In this document: positions 1 to 10,949 of the stretch, one piece after another
Position numbering within the stretch: position 1 is the first letter of the stretch
How the letters are laid out: the number at the start of each line of letters is the position of its first letter
Assembly (NCBI GenBank): GCA_004431415.1
Contig: QPMI01000401.1
Coordinates: 62,001-126,000 of the forward strand
From: Cyanophora paradoxa
Taxonomy: Eukaryota > Glaucocystophyceae > Cyanophorales > Cyanophoraceae
Reading direction: 5' to 3'
Length of the DNA stretch: 64,000 nt
Position numbers and translations under genes: made by a program
Notes under the pieces: generated by a model
What the model saw: only the letters and a program-made list of their open reading frames with translations
Told to the model about the DNA's origin: nothing
The model's database searches: none

Positions 1-1
1 C

Positions 2-648
2 TTTCAGGGAGCTCTCGCGAAGCTTTGCGGAGACAGCACGAGAAGCGCTGTCCTCGTCGAAGGATGTGCAGGATGTGGGCGTTGCTGCTTCAGTCGTCTT
101 CGAGCAGATCTCCCCCGCACTGCAGTCGCAGATTGCTGCTTATGCACAGTATGTGCAGCAGATCTCTGACAGAGATGTTCCACGAGGTGCGTGGCACTTT
201 CACTCGTTAAAAACTTTCAGCTGCTCACTTTCTTGTCGCAGAGCTCTTTCAAACCTGTAGGTCTTCAGCTGCATGTGCTGACATTGCCTCCTCCGGACCC
301 CGCACACGCACCCTCTCAACATCTGCATCTTCATCACCAACGAACTCGAATCCAGACTTCGCGACCATCCGCCTCCTCCTCAATTCCATCCGCAACACCG
401 AAGCCTTCCAATCGATCTCGAACCTCTTTGCTCGGTGGGCTGCATCACAGCCGAACTCGGATGCACCAGCAGATGCGTGGTGGTCGAGCCCTGGCTCAAG
501 GGAAGTGGCCACTCTTCTCTTCCTGGCCATTCCCACTAGGCTGGTCCCCAAGCCTATCCAAGATGCAGTGCGAGGGCTTCCGTCAGACCTTCAGACTGAG
601 GTCGTGAGGTTGCGATCCTCCATTTTGAATGATATCAAGGTAGCGTAG
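2..648 (+). CDS. 3' end of an unrecognised helical host protein
   Basis: This is the last part of a host gene that begins before the window. Exon 1 runs to 186. A 55-nt GT-AG intron (187-241) follows, and exon 2 ends at the TAG at 646-648. The splice keeps frame (codon GAG split 1+2). The readable product is alpha-helical: a first stretch containing ASVVFEQISPALQSQIAAYA, then a Ser/Pro/Thr-rich linker, then helices ending LRSSILNDIKVA. I recognise no family and see no membrane segment or catalytic motif. The reading is supported by a clean intron and a helical pattern on both sides of it. The function is unknown. Confidence 0.5.
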
Positions 649-1204
649 TTTGAAATTTGTGCATAGCTCTAGCAGTAGCCCTTGCTAGGTCTTTCTGAAG
701 TTTTTCTTTGCAATTTGTGTTTCATTGTGCAGTAGAAAACATCAGCTCTCGCCAACTCGCCATCTTGCACCAGCATCAACAAGCATCTTTGAAACCCTTA
801 TGTACCGACGCCGTGAGCTCAAATGAAGAGCAGTGTCGTGAAGCTTGTTTTTGACTGCAGACACGCTGACGGTTAGTGGTTACGTGGAACCTCTAAACGA
901 GGAAAAATCTCACCATTTACGTCTATGTTTGGTTGCGCCAAGAGAAGACTAACTAGTTTTTCGTTTGAAGCGAGAGAGCACGCTAAATGCAATGGCGTGC
1001 TGGAGCACCGGGTGTCAGAAGTTGGGCACAATGTGACGAGTGCAACTGCGCACTCTCCGGAATTGTTGCAAGAGGACACGAGGGATGGATCATGCTGCAG
1101 AAGCCTTGAGACGATCTCGACAACCAGATCCTGATTCTTGAGACGCCTGATAACCTAGACCGGACAGTTTCGTCAAGCAGTTCTCAGTGTGCACTGCGAT
1201 GCGT
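649..1204. other. gene-poor spacer, no supportable gene
   Basis: This lies between the stop of the first (+) gene and the apparent 3' end of a (-) gene. Short open frames on both strands show no codon structure or domain. It probably holds the 3' UTRs of two convergent genes. I see nothing else in it. Confidence 0.4.
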
Positions 1205-2098
1205 TCATACCACGTGTATGATGGTGTCACCTGCAGCAAATGCCTTGGTTTCAGAGGGAAATGAACAGGAAATTTGAAAGCGCCAGGCACCGAAGTTGTC
1301 AAACGTGTGGGGCACGAAGCTCGTTTGGGATTGGGAGTCTGCGGGGCTCGCAGGTTGATTGATCAACAGTTTCCATTCGTGCTTCTCCAAAGCCAACAAG
1401 CTCTCGTTGAGTGACGCAAGTGCCGCATTGGTGTCAAAAGCTGTGTTATTGTTAACCTTGCTGATGATTCCGTACACGTTGGACCAGAATTCTCGGCTCC
1501 TGCACGGGCATTGAGGCCAGGGCAAGTGACGTCGGCGTGAAGAACAAATCGCACAAGCGCCCGACGAGCTCGCGCTTGTGGGAGTCCATGTCGCCCTCCA
1601 GGGCGCAGCCGCAGGCGTGGCAGCGGCTCGTCTTGCTCGTAGCTATGCGCGCGCAGTGCACGGCGTGGACGACCATATTTGCAGACGGGATATCCTTGCC
1701 GCAGCTAGCGCACCGGGACACCGGCGCAGCGGAAGGAACGGCCTGCAAGTTTATGAGATGCAGGCAGCGGCGAAGAAGAAGGCACGGTCGTTGAAAGCGC
1801 GTACCATCCCCGCAGTGTGGACCCTGAGTGTACTGGGGTGCGCAGACGGGCGGATTGAGAAGCTGGGTGTCTTCGGGACCGCCGGGCTCGTCACACCGGC
1901 GCTTGTACGAGCGATCTAATGCATCTGTGAGCGCAGCGGAGCGCCGCCGCAGCGCTCGGAGACGCACGCTTCTGCACGCTTTTCAACACGTGCCCGATCG
2001 GACTGCTGGCCGCAGAGACGGCAGAGCCCTGCGTGCGCTGCTGTGTGCTTTGCGACGCTGGGCGGTCTCCTGAGCGCCAGCCGCGCCGGTCTTGACAA
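1205..2098 (-). CDS. zinc-finger protein, TRAFD1/XAF1-like Cys-Cys-His-Cys fingers
   Basis: Minus-strand gene with uncertain exon limits. The clearest part (about 1545-1765) carries paired zinc-binding clusters: CASCGKDIPSANMVVHAVHC, followed closely by CHACGCALEGDMDSHK. The CxxC-x(10-12)-HxxxC spacing resembles the TRAF-type fingers of XAF1/TRAFD1 proteins. Upstream in another frame (about 1950-2060) a further CRLCG segment suggests one more finger in an earlier exon. The C-terminal part (1205-1470, including SKVNNNTAFDTNAALASLNE and ending TIIHVV) is in a different frame, so at least one intron is needed. The start is not determined. A ubiquitin- or RNA-related adaptor is possible from the finger type alone, which is inference. 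The gene is head-to-head with PCID2 at 2209, so a shared promoter region is likely. Confidence 0.45.
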
Positions 2099-2208
2099 GT
2101 GACAAGCGAAGAAGACGGGTACGGTCGACTGAAGGTGTCCACCACGGCGCTAGCTATTCGGGCTTCCGGGCGCGCAGCGTTCCTGCCTTAGCTAAGCAAA
2201 GCTAAGCT

Positions 2209-4100
2209 ATGGCCGTCGCCGCACTGCGAAATGTGTGCGGCTTGATCGAGGCGGCGATCCAGGAACAGGATGGGGACGAGCTGTCGGACCTGCTCACGCT
2301 ACACCACCCGGCCAAGAAGGAGAGCCTGGGACATCTCCGCTTGCTGCAGGCGGTGCGCACGCTATGCCGTGGCTGGTGCTGTGAGCGCCCACTCGATCAG
2401 CGCAGGGCGACATCGACCGCACCTGCAAGCAGCGTCTCGGGCCCCCTTACGACGATGTCGTCGCGAACCACATCCGTTTCGTGCAGGCGATGGCGGCGGG
2501 CGACTTCCGCCAGGCCTACGACCACCAAGCCTCCACCGTCGCGTGCGACTTTCAGCGTCTCTGCGGTTTGCTCTGCAAGCGCGCTCACCTTGAGATCCGG
2601 GCGCAGCGCCTTCCACGAAGCCCTCAAGCAGGAAACGATGTGGCTTCTGTGAGTCTCGCCCCGCGCGCTGTTCGCCTTCATGAGCTAACCGCGAGACGGC
2701 AGGCCCGTGCTTCACCAGCTAAACTTCGACCTTCGATTGGTCGCGGAGAAGGTGATCAGCCAGCTCGATCGATTCTGTTCCGGCTTGCGAACGAACGCAG
2801 GCGGACCAAGAGCTCGTTGCGAGCGGGTCGAAGCCCACCAAGCTGAACGACACGCCGCGACTGTTGCAGAAGGGATTCTCGATATGCGCGACCGACCGTA
2901 ACTCCCTCGATCAGTCCAAGAAGTGGGGCGCTCTCACAGTGATCAATGCTCTCTTTAAGATCTACTTCAAGGTAACGGCAGCCAGCACCCGTGCTATCCC
3001 GCGTCCAGAACAGCGAATCTGATCTAATAGTACAGCTTAACACGCTGCGTCTGTGCAAGAACGTGATTCGCGCTGTTGATTCGCCTGGCTTCCCCGACCT
3101 TGAACGATTTCCAGTGGTGTGTTACTCTGCCAGTGTTTGCCTTCACATTCGGATTCTTATCCTCTGCAGGCTCAAAAGGTCACATACAAGTTCTTTGTGG
3201 GGCGGCTTGCGATGTTCGAGGACAACTACAGGAAGGCAAGCCGCCACTGTGGTTTCACAAGTACATTCTGAGAACTTGCCCAGGCCGAGGAGGATCTGCT
3301 GTACGCGTTCACGCACTGCCATAAAGAGAAAACCAGGAATAAGCGGTGCAGCAAAAAAATGCGATTGTTCAGTTCACTTGATTTGTGATGCCCTTGCAGG
3401 CTAATTTTGCAGTACCTAGTCCCTGTTCGGTTACTCTCTGGACACCTCCCATCGCACAGGCTACTCGAGAAGTACTCCCTTCTGCAGTACGAGGACCTTT
3501 GCCAGGCCGTCAGGACAGGGAATCTGAAGCTCTTTTCTGACACAATGACTGCGAACCATGAGCTGTATGTCAGGCAGGGCGTCTACCTGATCCTCGGTCT
3601 GCTATACTGCACGCAGCTCTGCTTCCCACAGCATGCTGACTTTCTTTACAGAAAAATGCAAGATCATTTGTTTCAGGTTCGCCGCCCCCTCCGTTTCACT
3701 TCAGAGATTTGTTTGTCTCTGATCTTCCGCTGTATTTTAAACCAGAAACCTCTTCAAGCGAGTGTAAGTGCCACATCATAAACTTGCTTTGATGCTGTGC
3801 TCATGCGCCTCCTGCAGCTACACATGCCTGGCCAACACGCGCATCACGATCAGCAAGCTGCAAGAATGCCTGCGGTGGCTGGAGGAGGACTTGGAGAGCG
3901 ACGAGGTCGAGTGCATCCTCAGTGGGCTGATCTTCCAGGTACGCTTACATTCCATTTCTTGAACAATGTTTTGACATGAAAGGCACACTCTCCAGGGAAT
4001 GATCAAGGGCTACCTCTCCCACCAGCGTGGCGTGTTAGTCCTTTCCAAGCAACAGCCGTTCCCGCCCATCCGAGCTGTTCTAGCTGCTCCAGCAAGCTAA
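2209..4100 (+). CDS. PCID2: PCID2/Thp1-type PCI-domain protein (TREX-2 complex)
   Basis: Starts at the ATG at 2209 (MAVAALRNVCGLIEAAIQEQ) and ends at the TAA at 4098-4100, with several introns of ordinary sequence (for example GTAACG... and GTACGCTTAC...). The exons give the PCID2 order: LFKIYFKLNTLRLCKNVIRA (about 2955-3080), then KVTYKFFVGRLAMFEDNYRKAEEDL with AFTHCHKEKTRNK (3175-3330), then LQYLVPVRLLSGHLPSHRLL (3410-3470), and a final winged-helix part with ESDEVECILSGLIFQ and GMIKGYLSHQRGVLVLSKQQ just before the stop. PCID2/Thp1 is the PCI subunit of TREX-2, which links transcription to mRNA export at the nuclear pore; that role is family knowledge. The length (about 400 residues after splicing) fits. 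It converges on the next gene with 25 nt between stops. The recurring PCID2 signature makes the assignment secure. Confidence 0.88.
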
Positions 4101-4125
4101 TCGTTTCATTATGAGCTCTCAAATT

Positions 4126-4863
4126 CTATACGATAACTTTGTACAGCACGTAGTCCAGAAGGACTCGTATCAAAGCCGCGCACGAGAGACCTACTCCTAG
4201 TCCGATTGCGAGAGATCGGTCTGCTGCATCCCGGTTTTGCAGGCCGATCTGCGTGTCCGTGCCAGGATACTCTGCTCGACAGATTCCTCGGAAGCTGAAA
4301 TCGTAGCTGATCCCCTGCGCCGCGTGCTTAGGTCTAGACGCGGGCGGCGATAGATGTACTCTGGCGCACTCCGACAACGCGTGGGGAGGTGTTGCACTGG
4401 TCCGAGCCCCCGCGCAGTCGCAGCATCGCACCCGCGCAGCCCGTCTCGGTAAAGAGGTCGACTGCAGCCATCTTGTCAGATCTAGAGACACAAAGCCTAG
4501 AAGACGAACCGTCGACGTCTGCTCCGCACGCCCTGACCAAATAGGACCTGCGCAGCGCATGCGGTGAGAAGATCATTGCGTACACTGTGGCGGCGCTGCA
4601 GCCGCACTTGTAGCCGTAGATCTTCTCATTGTTACAGCGACCGTCTGCGCTGATCGTCACCGGAGCTGACACTGCAGCGAACTCGGTGCTGCGGGCGCGG
4701 TCAGCGCTCAGCGTACAACGGCATGGAGGCGTGCGCACCGCGGGGCGCATCTACAGAAAGCGCAATCATACGTCTCAACGTCCAGGATCTCGGCGCTGGC
4801 TGCTGCGGCCCACAGGAGCACCAGCGCACTGATAGCTAGCCGCGCTCTTCCAGCGCACGGCAT
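4126..4863 (-). CDS. small secreted Cys-rich protein with C-terminal membrane segment
   Basis: Reads from the ATG at 4863-4861 on the minus strand. It begins with a clear signal peptide (MPCAGRARLAISALVLLWAA, then AASAEILDV). A middle exon is Cys-rich (RCNNEKIYGYKCGCS, then ACGADVDG). The last exon contains GISYDFSFRGICRAEYPGTD and ends in a hydrophobic stretch GLGVGLSCAALIRVLLDYVL, with the stop at 4126-4128. At least two introns are needed to join these three frames. The architecture is that of a type I surface or secretory-pathway protein. I recognise no family. The exon joins were not fully resolved. Confidence 0.45.
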
Positions 4864-5349
4864 GAGTCGGCGAGCCTGAATAGTGCTAGTGACCGAACAG
4901 ATTCTCAACTATACTGGATTGGAAGCTACGCTCTGAGAGGACCGGAGTTCGCTGTTCGACGCACTACTGGAAACTGTATCTTGGCGACTGTACCCCTCAC
5001 CAACGGGCAGTCGGCGCGCTGATCGAGTCCCCGCCCGCTCTGAAGTTCACGACGTCGCATCTAACCCCTGCAGCCCTGTGCCGACTCCAGCAACGTGCCC
5101 CGCCCTGAGCCAGAGGACCTGAGTCGCTCGGCGCCAGCGATCTAACCGCCCGCATGATGCCCATGGCGACCCCGAGAGGGGTCAGTATAGATGAGCTCGG
5201 GGCGTTCGCTACGCCGCGAAAGGACCCCCCGCCGCCGCCGCCAAGGAAACGCGGCGGCTTCAAGGTTCGGCGCCGGACTGGCAGCGTCCAGCTCGCCAGG
5301 CTCCCAGGCTCACTTCGAAGCGCAGCACCGGCATCCAAAGATCTTCAAG
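4864..5349. other. intergenic region between divergent genes
   Basis: Separates the secreted-protein gene (-) from the membrane-protein gene (+). It probably contains both promoters. A CCG-rich run (about 5227-5250) and a few short frames are present, with no supportable coding exon. The 5' exon of the following gene may extend into its right part. Confidence 0.3.
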
Positions 5350-6508
5350 ATGATTCCTTACTCCTTGTACATAGCCTCCACATTCATGCTCATGTCCGTC
5401 CGCCACTGCCCCCGAGGGCGCGCGCCTAAGAGCCCGCTCCCGCAGCATCGCGCTCTTCACGCCGTACTGGCTATCAGGCGAGCAGAGCCGTAGCAGAGCC
5501 GCGCGCTTGGCTCGCTGAGCGATAACCGCACAACAGTTCCGTACATCTGGCGGCACATAGGACTCTTCGTGTACCAGGACCCCTCGGGCATGGGGGGCTC
5601 GTTCCACTGCATCAGAACTCAAGATTGCCTTCTAGGAATAGTTCCTGCAGCAACGACCCAGCGAATGCAGAACTTCCTGACAGGTAAAGAATTGATGGTC
5701 AGCCCTTTTTTCGAAGGCTGATGGATCCCGCCGCCAGATCTCTTCCGGAATCAGTCAGTCTTTCTCTGGGTCGGTATGCCGCTTTTCTTCTGCGTGAGAT
5801 ATATTTGAAAAATCTGATCGTGCCTGTCATCCTAAACAGTCGTTTGGCTCACGCTGCACGCCCTTGGACAGCTAGCATTCCGTAAGTACCTTAATCGTAA
5901 TGGCTCTTTGAACTGAACTTGAATGCAGTCATCATCCGCGCCTGGATCCGTTGTTGCGAGAATGTCTGCTGCGACTACATCCCCCTTAAAGCTCTCGAAA
6001 GGGAAAAGAGGTGCTGTTCATCTTTGCACTGCTTGCTTTCTCGACCCTCATGCTCTTCCTTGAATGTGCAGGGAACCTAAGGTGTGGGTCATATGGCAGT
6101 GCATCAACGGTGCCCGCCACACCCACCATTAGATGATTGCTTCTCATACCTCTGCAGGGTTATGTGCTCTTGCAATAGCAATTGCATACCGAATCAGTGT
6201 CAACAACATCGTTGACAACTATGTAAAGCTCATTCCTGGGGAGACTCTTGTGCTCTGGGTTCAGTACGGCTGGTCTCGTGCGTCTGCTTCTAATTTTCCT
6301 AACTTCCGCAAGGAATGACTGGTAGCAGAGCAACTGGTTTGGGGGGCAGGCATTGGCTTCTTCGTTTCTGCAAGTGCGTGCAGGGTTTTCAGCACTTGAC
6401 TGTCAGTGCCTCATTTATATGTCCCCAGTTGTGTTCAACGAGATCAAGGTCCCACCAAGGAGGAGCAAAGAGGCAGACGATGGTCACCAGGAGTTGGGTT
6501 ACATGTGA
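5350..6508 (+). CDS. multi-pass membrane protein, family not recognised
   Basis: A spliced host gene whose exons give successive hydrophobic segments: MIPYSLYIASTFMLMS (5350); PYIWRHIGLFVYQDPSGMGG (about 5540-5600); VWLTLHALGQLAFLIIRAWI, produced by joining an exon ending at 5880 to one starting at about 5929; then a Cys-rich cytosolic-looking stretch (CCENVCCDYIPLKALEREK); VWVIWQCING joined to LCALAIAIAYRISVNNIVDN (6160-6215); and VWGAGIGFFVSA (about 6340-6375). The last exon encodes VFNEIKVPPRRSKEADDGHQ and ends at the TGA at 6506-6508. The GT-AG introns are short. I count four to five membrane spans. The reading is coherent across several splice junctions, but I know no matching family. 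The first exon is the least certain. Confidence 0.5.
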
Positions 6509-6766
6509 AAGTCTTGGTGTCTGCGCTGTGGCATATGAAATATGCATATTGATAGCTATAGTGTATCTGAACTGCGCGATGCACTGCGGCACACTCTCAC
6601 GACATTGGATTCATCATCAATGGCTCGCAATGAAAATTAATGACTAATATGAAGTTTTACACATGCAGAAAACGGCTATCTAGCCCTAGTAGACTAAGGA
6701 AGTAAGGGGGTTGACATGAAAAAGATCAAAGAAAGGTAGTAGTGCAGGCTTCGCCCTGCTAGCCGC
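6509..6766. other. spacer between convergent genes
   Basis: A 258-bp, relatively AT-rich stretch between the membrane-protein stop and the ASADH stop, with short A/T runs. It probably holds the two 3' UTRs. No gene seen. Confidence 0.4.
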
Positions 6767-8649
6767 TTACAGGAGGCCCTTGACCTTGGCAAGCTCGGCG
6801 TTCTGGATGGAGCCACCGGCAGCGCCAATGATGGTGTTGTGGCCGAACAGGACGAACTTGATGTCGAAGATCTGGCAGGGCCGGACGCGGCCGACGGTCA
6901 CAGTGAAGCCGTTGCCACGCTGAGGGGACGTCAGGGCGATTGCAAAGTACAGGAGGGTCGGAGTTTGATCGAACCATGCGGTCGAGGCGGGGCTGGGGGC
7001 GGTTGGGCTCCTCCGACACGACGATGGGGAACTCGGGCGACGAGGGAAGCTTGAGGGTCTGCGCCTCGCTCGTGTACGAGGCCATGACGGCCTTGACCTG
7101 AGCGGAGGGCGGCTGTGAGTAATTGCACGACTCGCAGACGAAGCACGTGGGCGCAGACCTGCTCCGGGGTGGCGGGGGTCTTGAGCTTGATGGAAACGCA
7201 CTCGGTGTGGCCGTCCAGGACGTGAACGCGGTTGCAGTGCGCGGCGACGGTCATGGGCGCGTCGATGAACTTGGTGCCGTCGCACTTGCCGAGGATCTTG
7301 ATCGGCTCGATCTGCATCTGTTGCGACGCGGACGCGAGCGTCAGCGCGGATGTGAGAGAGTGCCCCGGCAGCAGAAGTGCGAACCTTCTCCTCCTCGCCG
7401 CCGATGTACGGCACGACGTTGTCGAGGCTGCGGGAGGCGGCGTGCGTAAGCCGCGGCGCGCGGGCGGCGCGGAGCACTAGCGCACATGTCCATCGACGGC
7501 AGGCCGGGGTAGCCGGCGCCGGAGATGGCCTGCGGGGCGGGCACGTCGGCGGCGGCGAGTGCGGCGGCGCGGCGCGCGCGTACCTGCATGGTGAAGACGA
7601 TGAACTTCTCGATGCCGAAGTTGTCCATAATAGGCTTCAGGCCGATCGTGAGCGCAGTCGTCGAGCAGTTAGCGTTGGTGACGATGAAGCCTGCCGCGGC
7701 AGCGTCACGAATTTGATCCGCGCCGAACGCGTCGCGGCGGGCGCTGGGGCTCACCCTTGTCATAGCCGCGGTTCTTCTTCTGCTGGGCGACGATGTTAAG
7801 GTGGTCCGCGTTGATGTGCGGGATGAGGATCGGGACATCGTCGTCCATGCGGTGGTTCTTGGCATTGCTGGATGCGGCGGACGATCAGCGCCCTAGTCGA
7901 AGACGCGAGATCCCTCGCGTCGGCGCACCTGAACACGGGGATGCCAGCCTTGGCGAAGTCCTCCTCGATGGGGCCGGCGTAGTCGGCGTCGAGGCCGGAG
8001 AAAACGAGGTCGCAGCCCTGGAAGTAGTTCGGCACGCACTCCGTGACCTTAAGGGCCGCGGTATCCTTGGGGAGCAGCGAAGCCTGCTTCCAGTTCACGG
8101 CGTCGGCGTAGAGCTTGCCCGCCGAGCTGCGCGACTTGGCGTCACACGCGAATTGGCCACGGCGAGCGAGGACACAGCGAACCGCGGGGAGGCGCCGAGG
8201 AACGTCAGGTCGAACCAAGGGTGACCCTCGAGCAGCTGGACGAACTGCGGGCGCCCATAGTGAGCGAGACGCCTGGGACGCCCGCGGATCGTGCGGGGAA
8301 ACGCGGCCGCCGACCTTCTGGCCAACGGAGCCAGTGGCGCCGAGGACGCCGACCTTCAGCTTCTGTTTCGGACGTCAACAACCTTTGGCTGCCGAAAGGG
8401 CGCCGCGGCGTCCCACGTACGTCAGCGCAGAAGATGGTCCGCGTCTCGGAGGCCGCCGCCGCGAACGGACGTGCCTCCCGCGTCGCCTTCTTGGCGACGT
8501 TGCGGCCGAAGAACGAGGTGCGAATCGAGGCCTTCGCGGCGACGGACGCTGCGGGGGGGCGGTTACGCGGGCCCCGATCGCGGTGACCAGGGGCGTCGTG
8601 TACCGTCGAACGACCGGGGAGCAACGGGCTGGATGGCGACGAAAGCCAT
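6767..8649 (-). CDS. asd: aspartate-semialdehyde dehydrogenase, archaeal/fungal type, probably plastid-targeted
   Basis: Catalyses NADPH-dependent reduction of aspartyl phosphate to aspartate semialdehyde, the branch step to lysine, threonine and methionine. The apparent start is the ATG at 8649-8647. A short GTACAC...CAG intron then joins to [20 protein letters not shown], a basic Ser/Ala-rich transit-peptide-like leader. After a second intron come the NADP Rossmann motif [16 protein letters not shown], then [53 protein letters not shown], the active-site segment [20 protein letters not shown] (catalytic Cys), [28 protein letters not shown], a substrate-binding segment [16 protein letters not shown], and the C-terminus [20 protein letters not shown] before the stop at 6767. 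All key residues seen are intact. The motif order is that of the archaeal/fungal subtype rather than the plant/bacterial one. Introns are conventional, unlike those of the genes from 11.8 kb onward. Confidence 0.9.
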
Positions 8650-9289
8650 TGTACGAACTTACTGTCGGACGGCTGCGACCTGACGCTGCGACTGCTTTCC
8701 GGCCTTCTGTACCCGGGTGATCCAAAAAAAGGGGGGGGGTGGAGAGTCATTTGGAGACAATTTGTCAGAAGAGGCGCATGCATGCGCACGTTTAATTTAA
8801 CTAGTAAATTTTGTTTGAAGTTTAATTGCTGCTGTTCCATTCGTACGTACGTTAACGTTAAACGTTAAGTTACGTTTAAGTAGCTATAGTAGATTTGCTG
8901 AATATCGGTATCGATTCGTGTCTATGTCCGGGGATCCAAATCAAATTAAATATTAATGTTAATGCTAGAGACGATCCAAATGCTAGCGCTAGCATAGAGG
9001 CTGGCGCGGCTGCAGCAGCATGCATTTATGCACATGCATATGCGGACCTTAATCTAAAGGAGAGCTCAAGTGCAGATCTCCAGGCAGGCCCTGGGACAGG
9101 CGCAAAATCGATTGTACTCTTATTGAAAACATTATGACGCACTGCTGCACTTTCATTAGCTTAGCCTAGACCTGACAGGGCTACTATTCAAGATCGATCG
9201 ATCAGCCAAACTCCAAGCCTACTGTCCAGAAATAACCTGCAGCTGGGGAAACGACTAATGCTCAGCGGCTAGCACGGCCTGCAGCACGC
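8650..9289. other. intergenic region, short repeats only
   Basis: Upstream of ASADH and downstream of the next (-) gene. It contains an A7G9 run at about 8725-8740. It also has alternating TAACGTTAA/ACGTACGT-type short palindromes (8838-8885) and clustered GCTAGC/GCATGC palindromes (8965-9045). No coding evidence. Confidence 0.4.
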
Positions 9290-10317
9290 CTAGGAACCCT
9301 CCAGTGTTGCAGACGAATCTACTGGCTCTGCAGCTTGGGGCTTCGGGGTGGGCGAAGCATCCTGGGCCATCGGGGTGGGTGATGAGGACTCCAAGAAAGT
9401 AGGCACATCTGTTGCAATGGGAGTGGATGACGGAGTCTCCTGCGCTTCACCCTGCTCGGGGCTAGAGCTCGGACCACCAAATTTCTCCTGCAGCCAACAA
9501 CAGTCAACCGCAACATTCGAAAAGGCCCAGAAGACCACACTCACCATGAACTTTTGCCTTGCTTTAACGAAGCGCTCCCTGTATTCGTCGCTTGCTGGGC
9601 TCAAAGTTCCAAAATAGCCTCGAGCGGAAATCTGATGAGCATGCACAACATAATTGGCATCGGAAGGGACTCGGGGCACTTGATGCGAAGCAAATGCACA
9701 GGCGCACCGTTTTGAGATACTCGCTGAACTTCTGAGTCAGATGTCTCGGGACGGTGAGCCTCGCGGCGAACGACAACCTGTCCTGCAGCTCCTTGATCCA
9801 GGAGTTGATCTTGTCCAGAACACCAATGAGAGAGTCGGCATCCTGGAGCAGCAGCTGAGCCTTTCTCCGGGCCCGTGGAAACTCGTTCCCTGCCTCCTTC
9901 TCGCGCTGTACGATCTGGATGCGCATCGAGTCGATCTGCTTTCTGGCTGCTTGCTGGGCTGCCTTGAGGTCATTCAGCTTCTCGGGTGTGACGGCGTCCT
10001 TGCTGATCGACTCCATACGCCTCTTGCACTCAGCGAGTGCCGCCTCGAGGCTGTCGAGCTGCTTCAACAGCACGCTCTCCTTCTCCGAGCGCTTCTTCTT
10101 GGTCTTCTCATATTCTTCCTGCGAAGTCTGCGCGGCGCTTGATGTCAACCGGGGCCGCGAGTTTGAGCGCTGCTTTGGCTGATGCTGACCTTGTAGATAG
10201 CGAATCCGACGACGGCGACCGCGCCTGCGAGAGGGCAGGGTCAAACGCAGGAACGTTCTTTGCGCGCGGCGTTGGAGCGGCACGCGCAGGCTCAGGGGTT
10301 TCTACTAGCGCGATCAA
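9290..10317 (-). CDS. coiled-coil protein with near-C-terminal membrane segment
   Basis: Minus strand, stop at 9290-9292. The central part (about 9740-10130) is a long charged coiled coil, for example EEYEKTKKKRSEKESVLLKQ, SLEAALAECKRRMESISKDA and QQAARKQIDSMRIQIVQREK. An intron (GTGCGCC... to ...CATCAG, about 9645-9708) joins it to the last exon. That exon carries a hydrophobic segment FMVSVVFWAFSNVAVDCCWL and a Pro/Ser/Thr-rich tail ending SSATLEGS. The N-terminal exon contains PAFDPALSQARSPSS. The true start codon is unclear: the frame opens near 10317 but without an ATG, so the gene may extend upstream. The layout suggests a membrane-anchored tether or structural protein. No family was recognised. 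Confidence 0.5.
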
Positions 10318-10421
10318 CCGTATATCAAGCGATACGACGAGTACGTGTCACCAGCTAGCAGGGCGGGGTGACAGCGCATTCCGATCGAACGTGGGAGGCC
10401 CGCGCGCTGCGCCTGAAGCGC

Positions 10422-10801
10422 TCAACAAACGAACCCGTTGCGAGTGTCAGAATTTGCTGCAGCGATGGCATCTTGCAGCGATAGCGGCAGCCCGTTGCAG
10501 CCGCGCTCGGGCGCGCGCCGGTTCGAGGCCTCCTGGGGCTTGCAAAGGGCGCGCTCCTTCTCGTCTACAGGCGACGGGGCTGCGGGAAATGGAAATAGTG
10601 TGACGAGGGCAGGCGGTGCTGAACAGGCTGGCTTTCGGTCGGGGTACAGGACTCCCGCTGATCGCAGCTTTGGCAAAGGCCCATCTCTCCTCGGCCTCGG
10701 CCTGCATCACAGCTCGAAGCAGCTACGGCTCTTTCGGGGCGCATTAGGCGCTTTGTCAGCTGCAGGCGCGCGTCGTACCGTTTTCTTGGCGGCCAGCGCA
10801 T
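10422..10801 (-). CDS. possible small host gene, function unknown
   Basis: A possible three-exon minus-strand gene. It would start at the ATG at 10801 (MRWPPRKRYDARLQLTKRLM), then an exon containing QAEAEERWAFAKAAIS, then DEKERALCKPQEASN and a stop at 10422. The segments are basic and helical and lie in different frames, separated by plausible GT-AG signals. It lies just upstream of the coiled-coil gene on the same strand, so it could equally be that gene's 5' end. Weak evidence. Confidence 0.25.
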
Positions 10802-10949
10802 GTACAGCAGTTGGAGTCTCTTGTAATCAGTCTCTGGTGGCTTCTAGCTAGCGCCTGGACGCCGTCTGCGAGTGTAGCTAAGTCCGGACCCGCCGACCAG
10901 CCGGCTTAGCTAGCTGAGCCCCAGCTCCCTCGCGCCTCGTGGAGTGCAG

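Noticed and set aside
8725-8745. A-run followed by G-run as a polyadenylation or processed-gene mark
   Set aside because: An isolated homopolymer with no flanking duplication or gene body.
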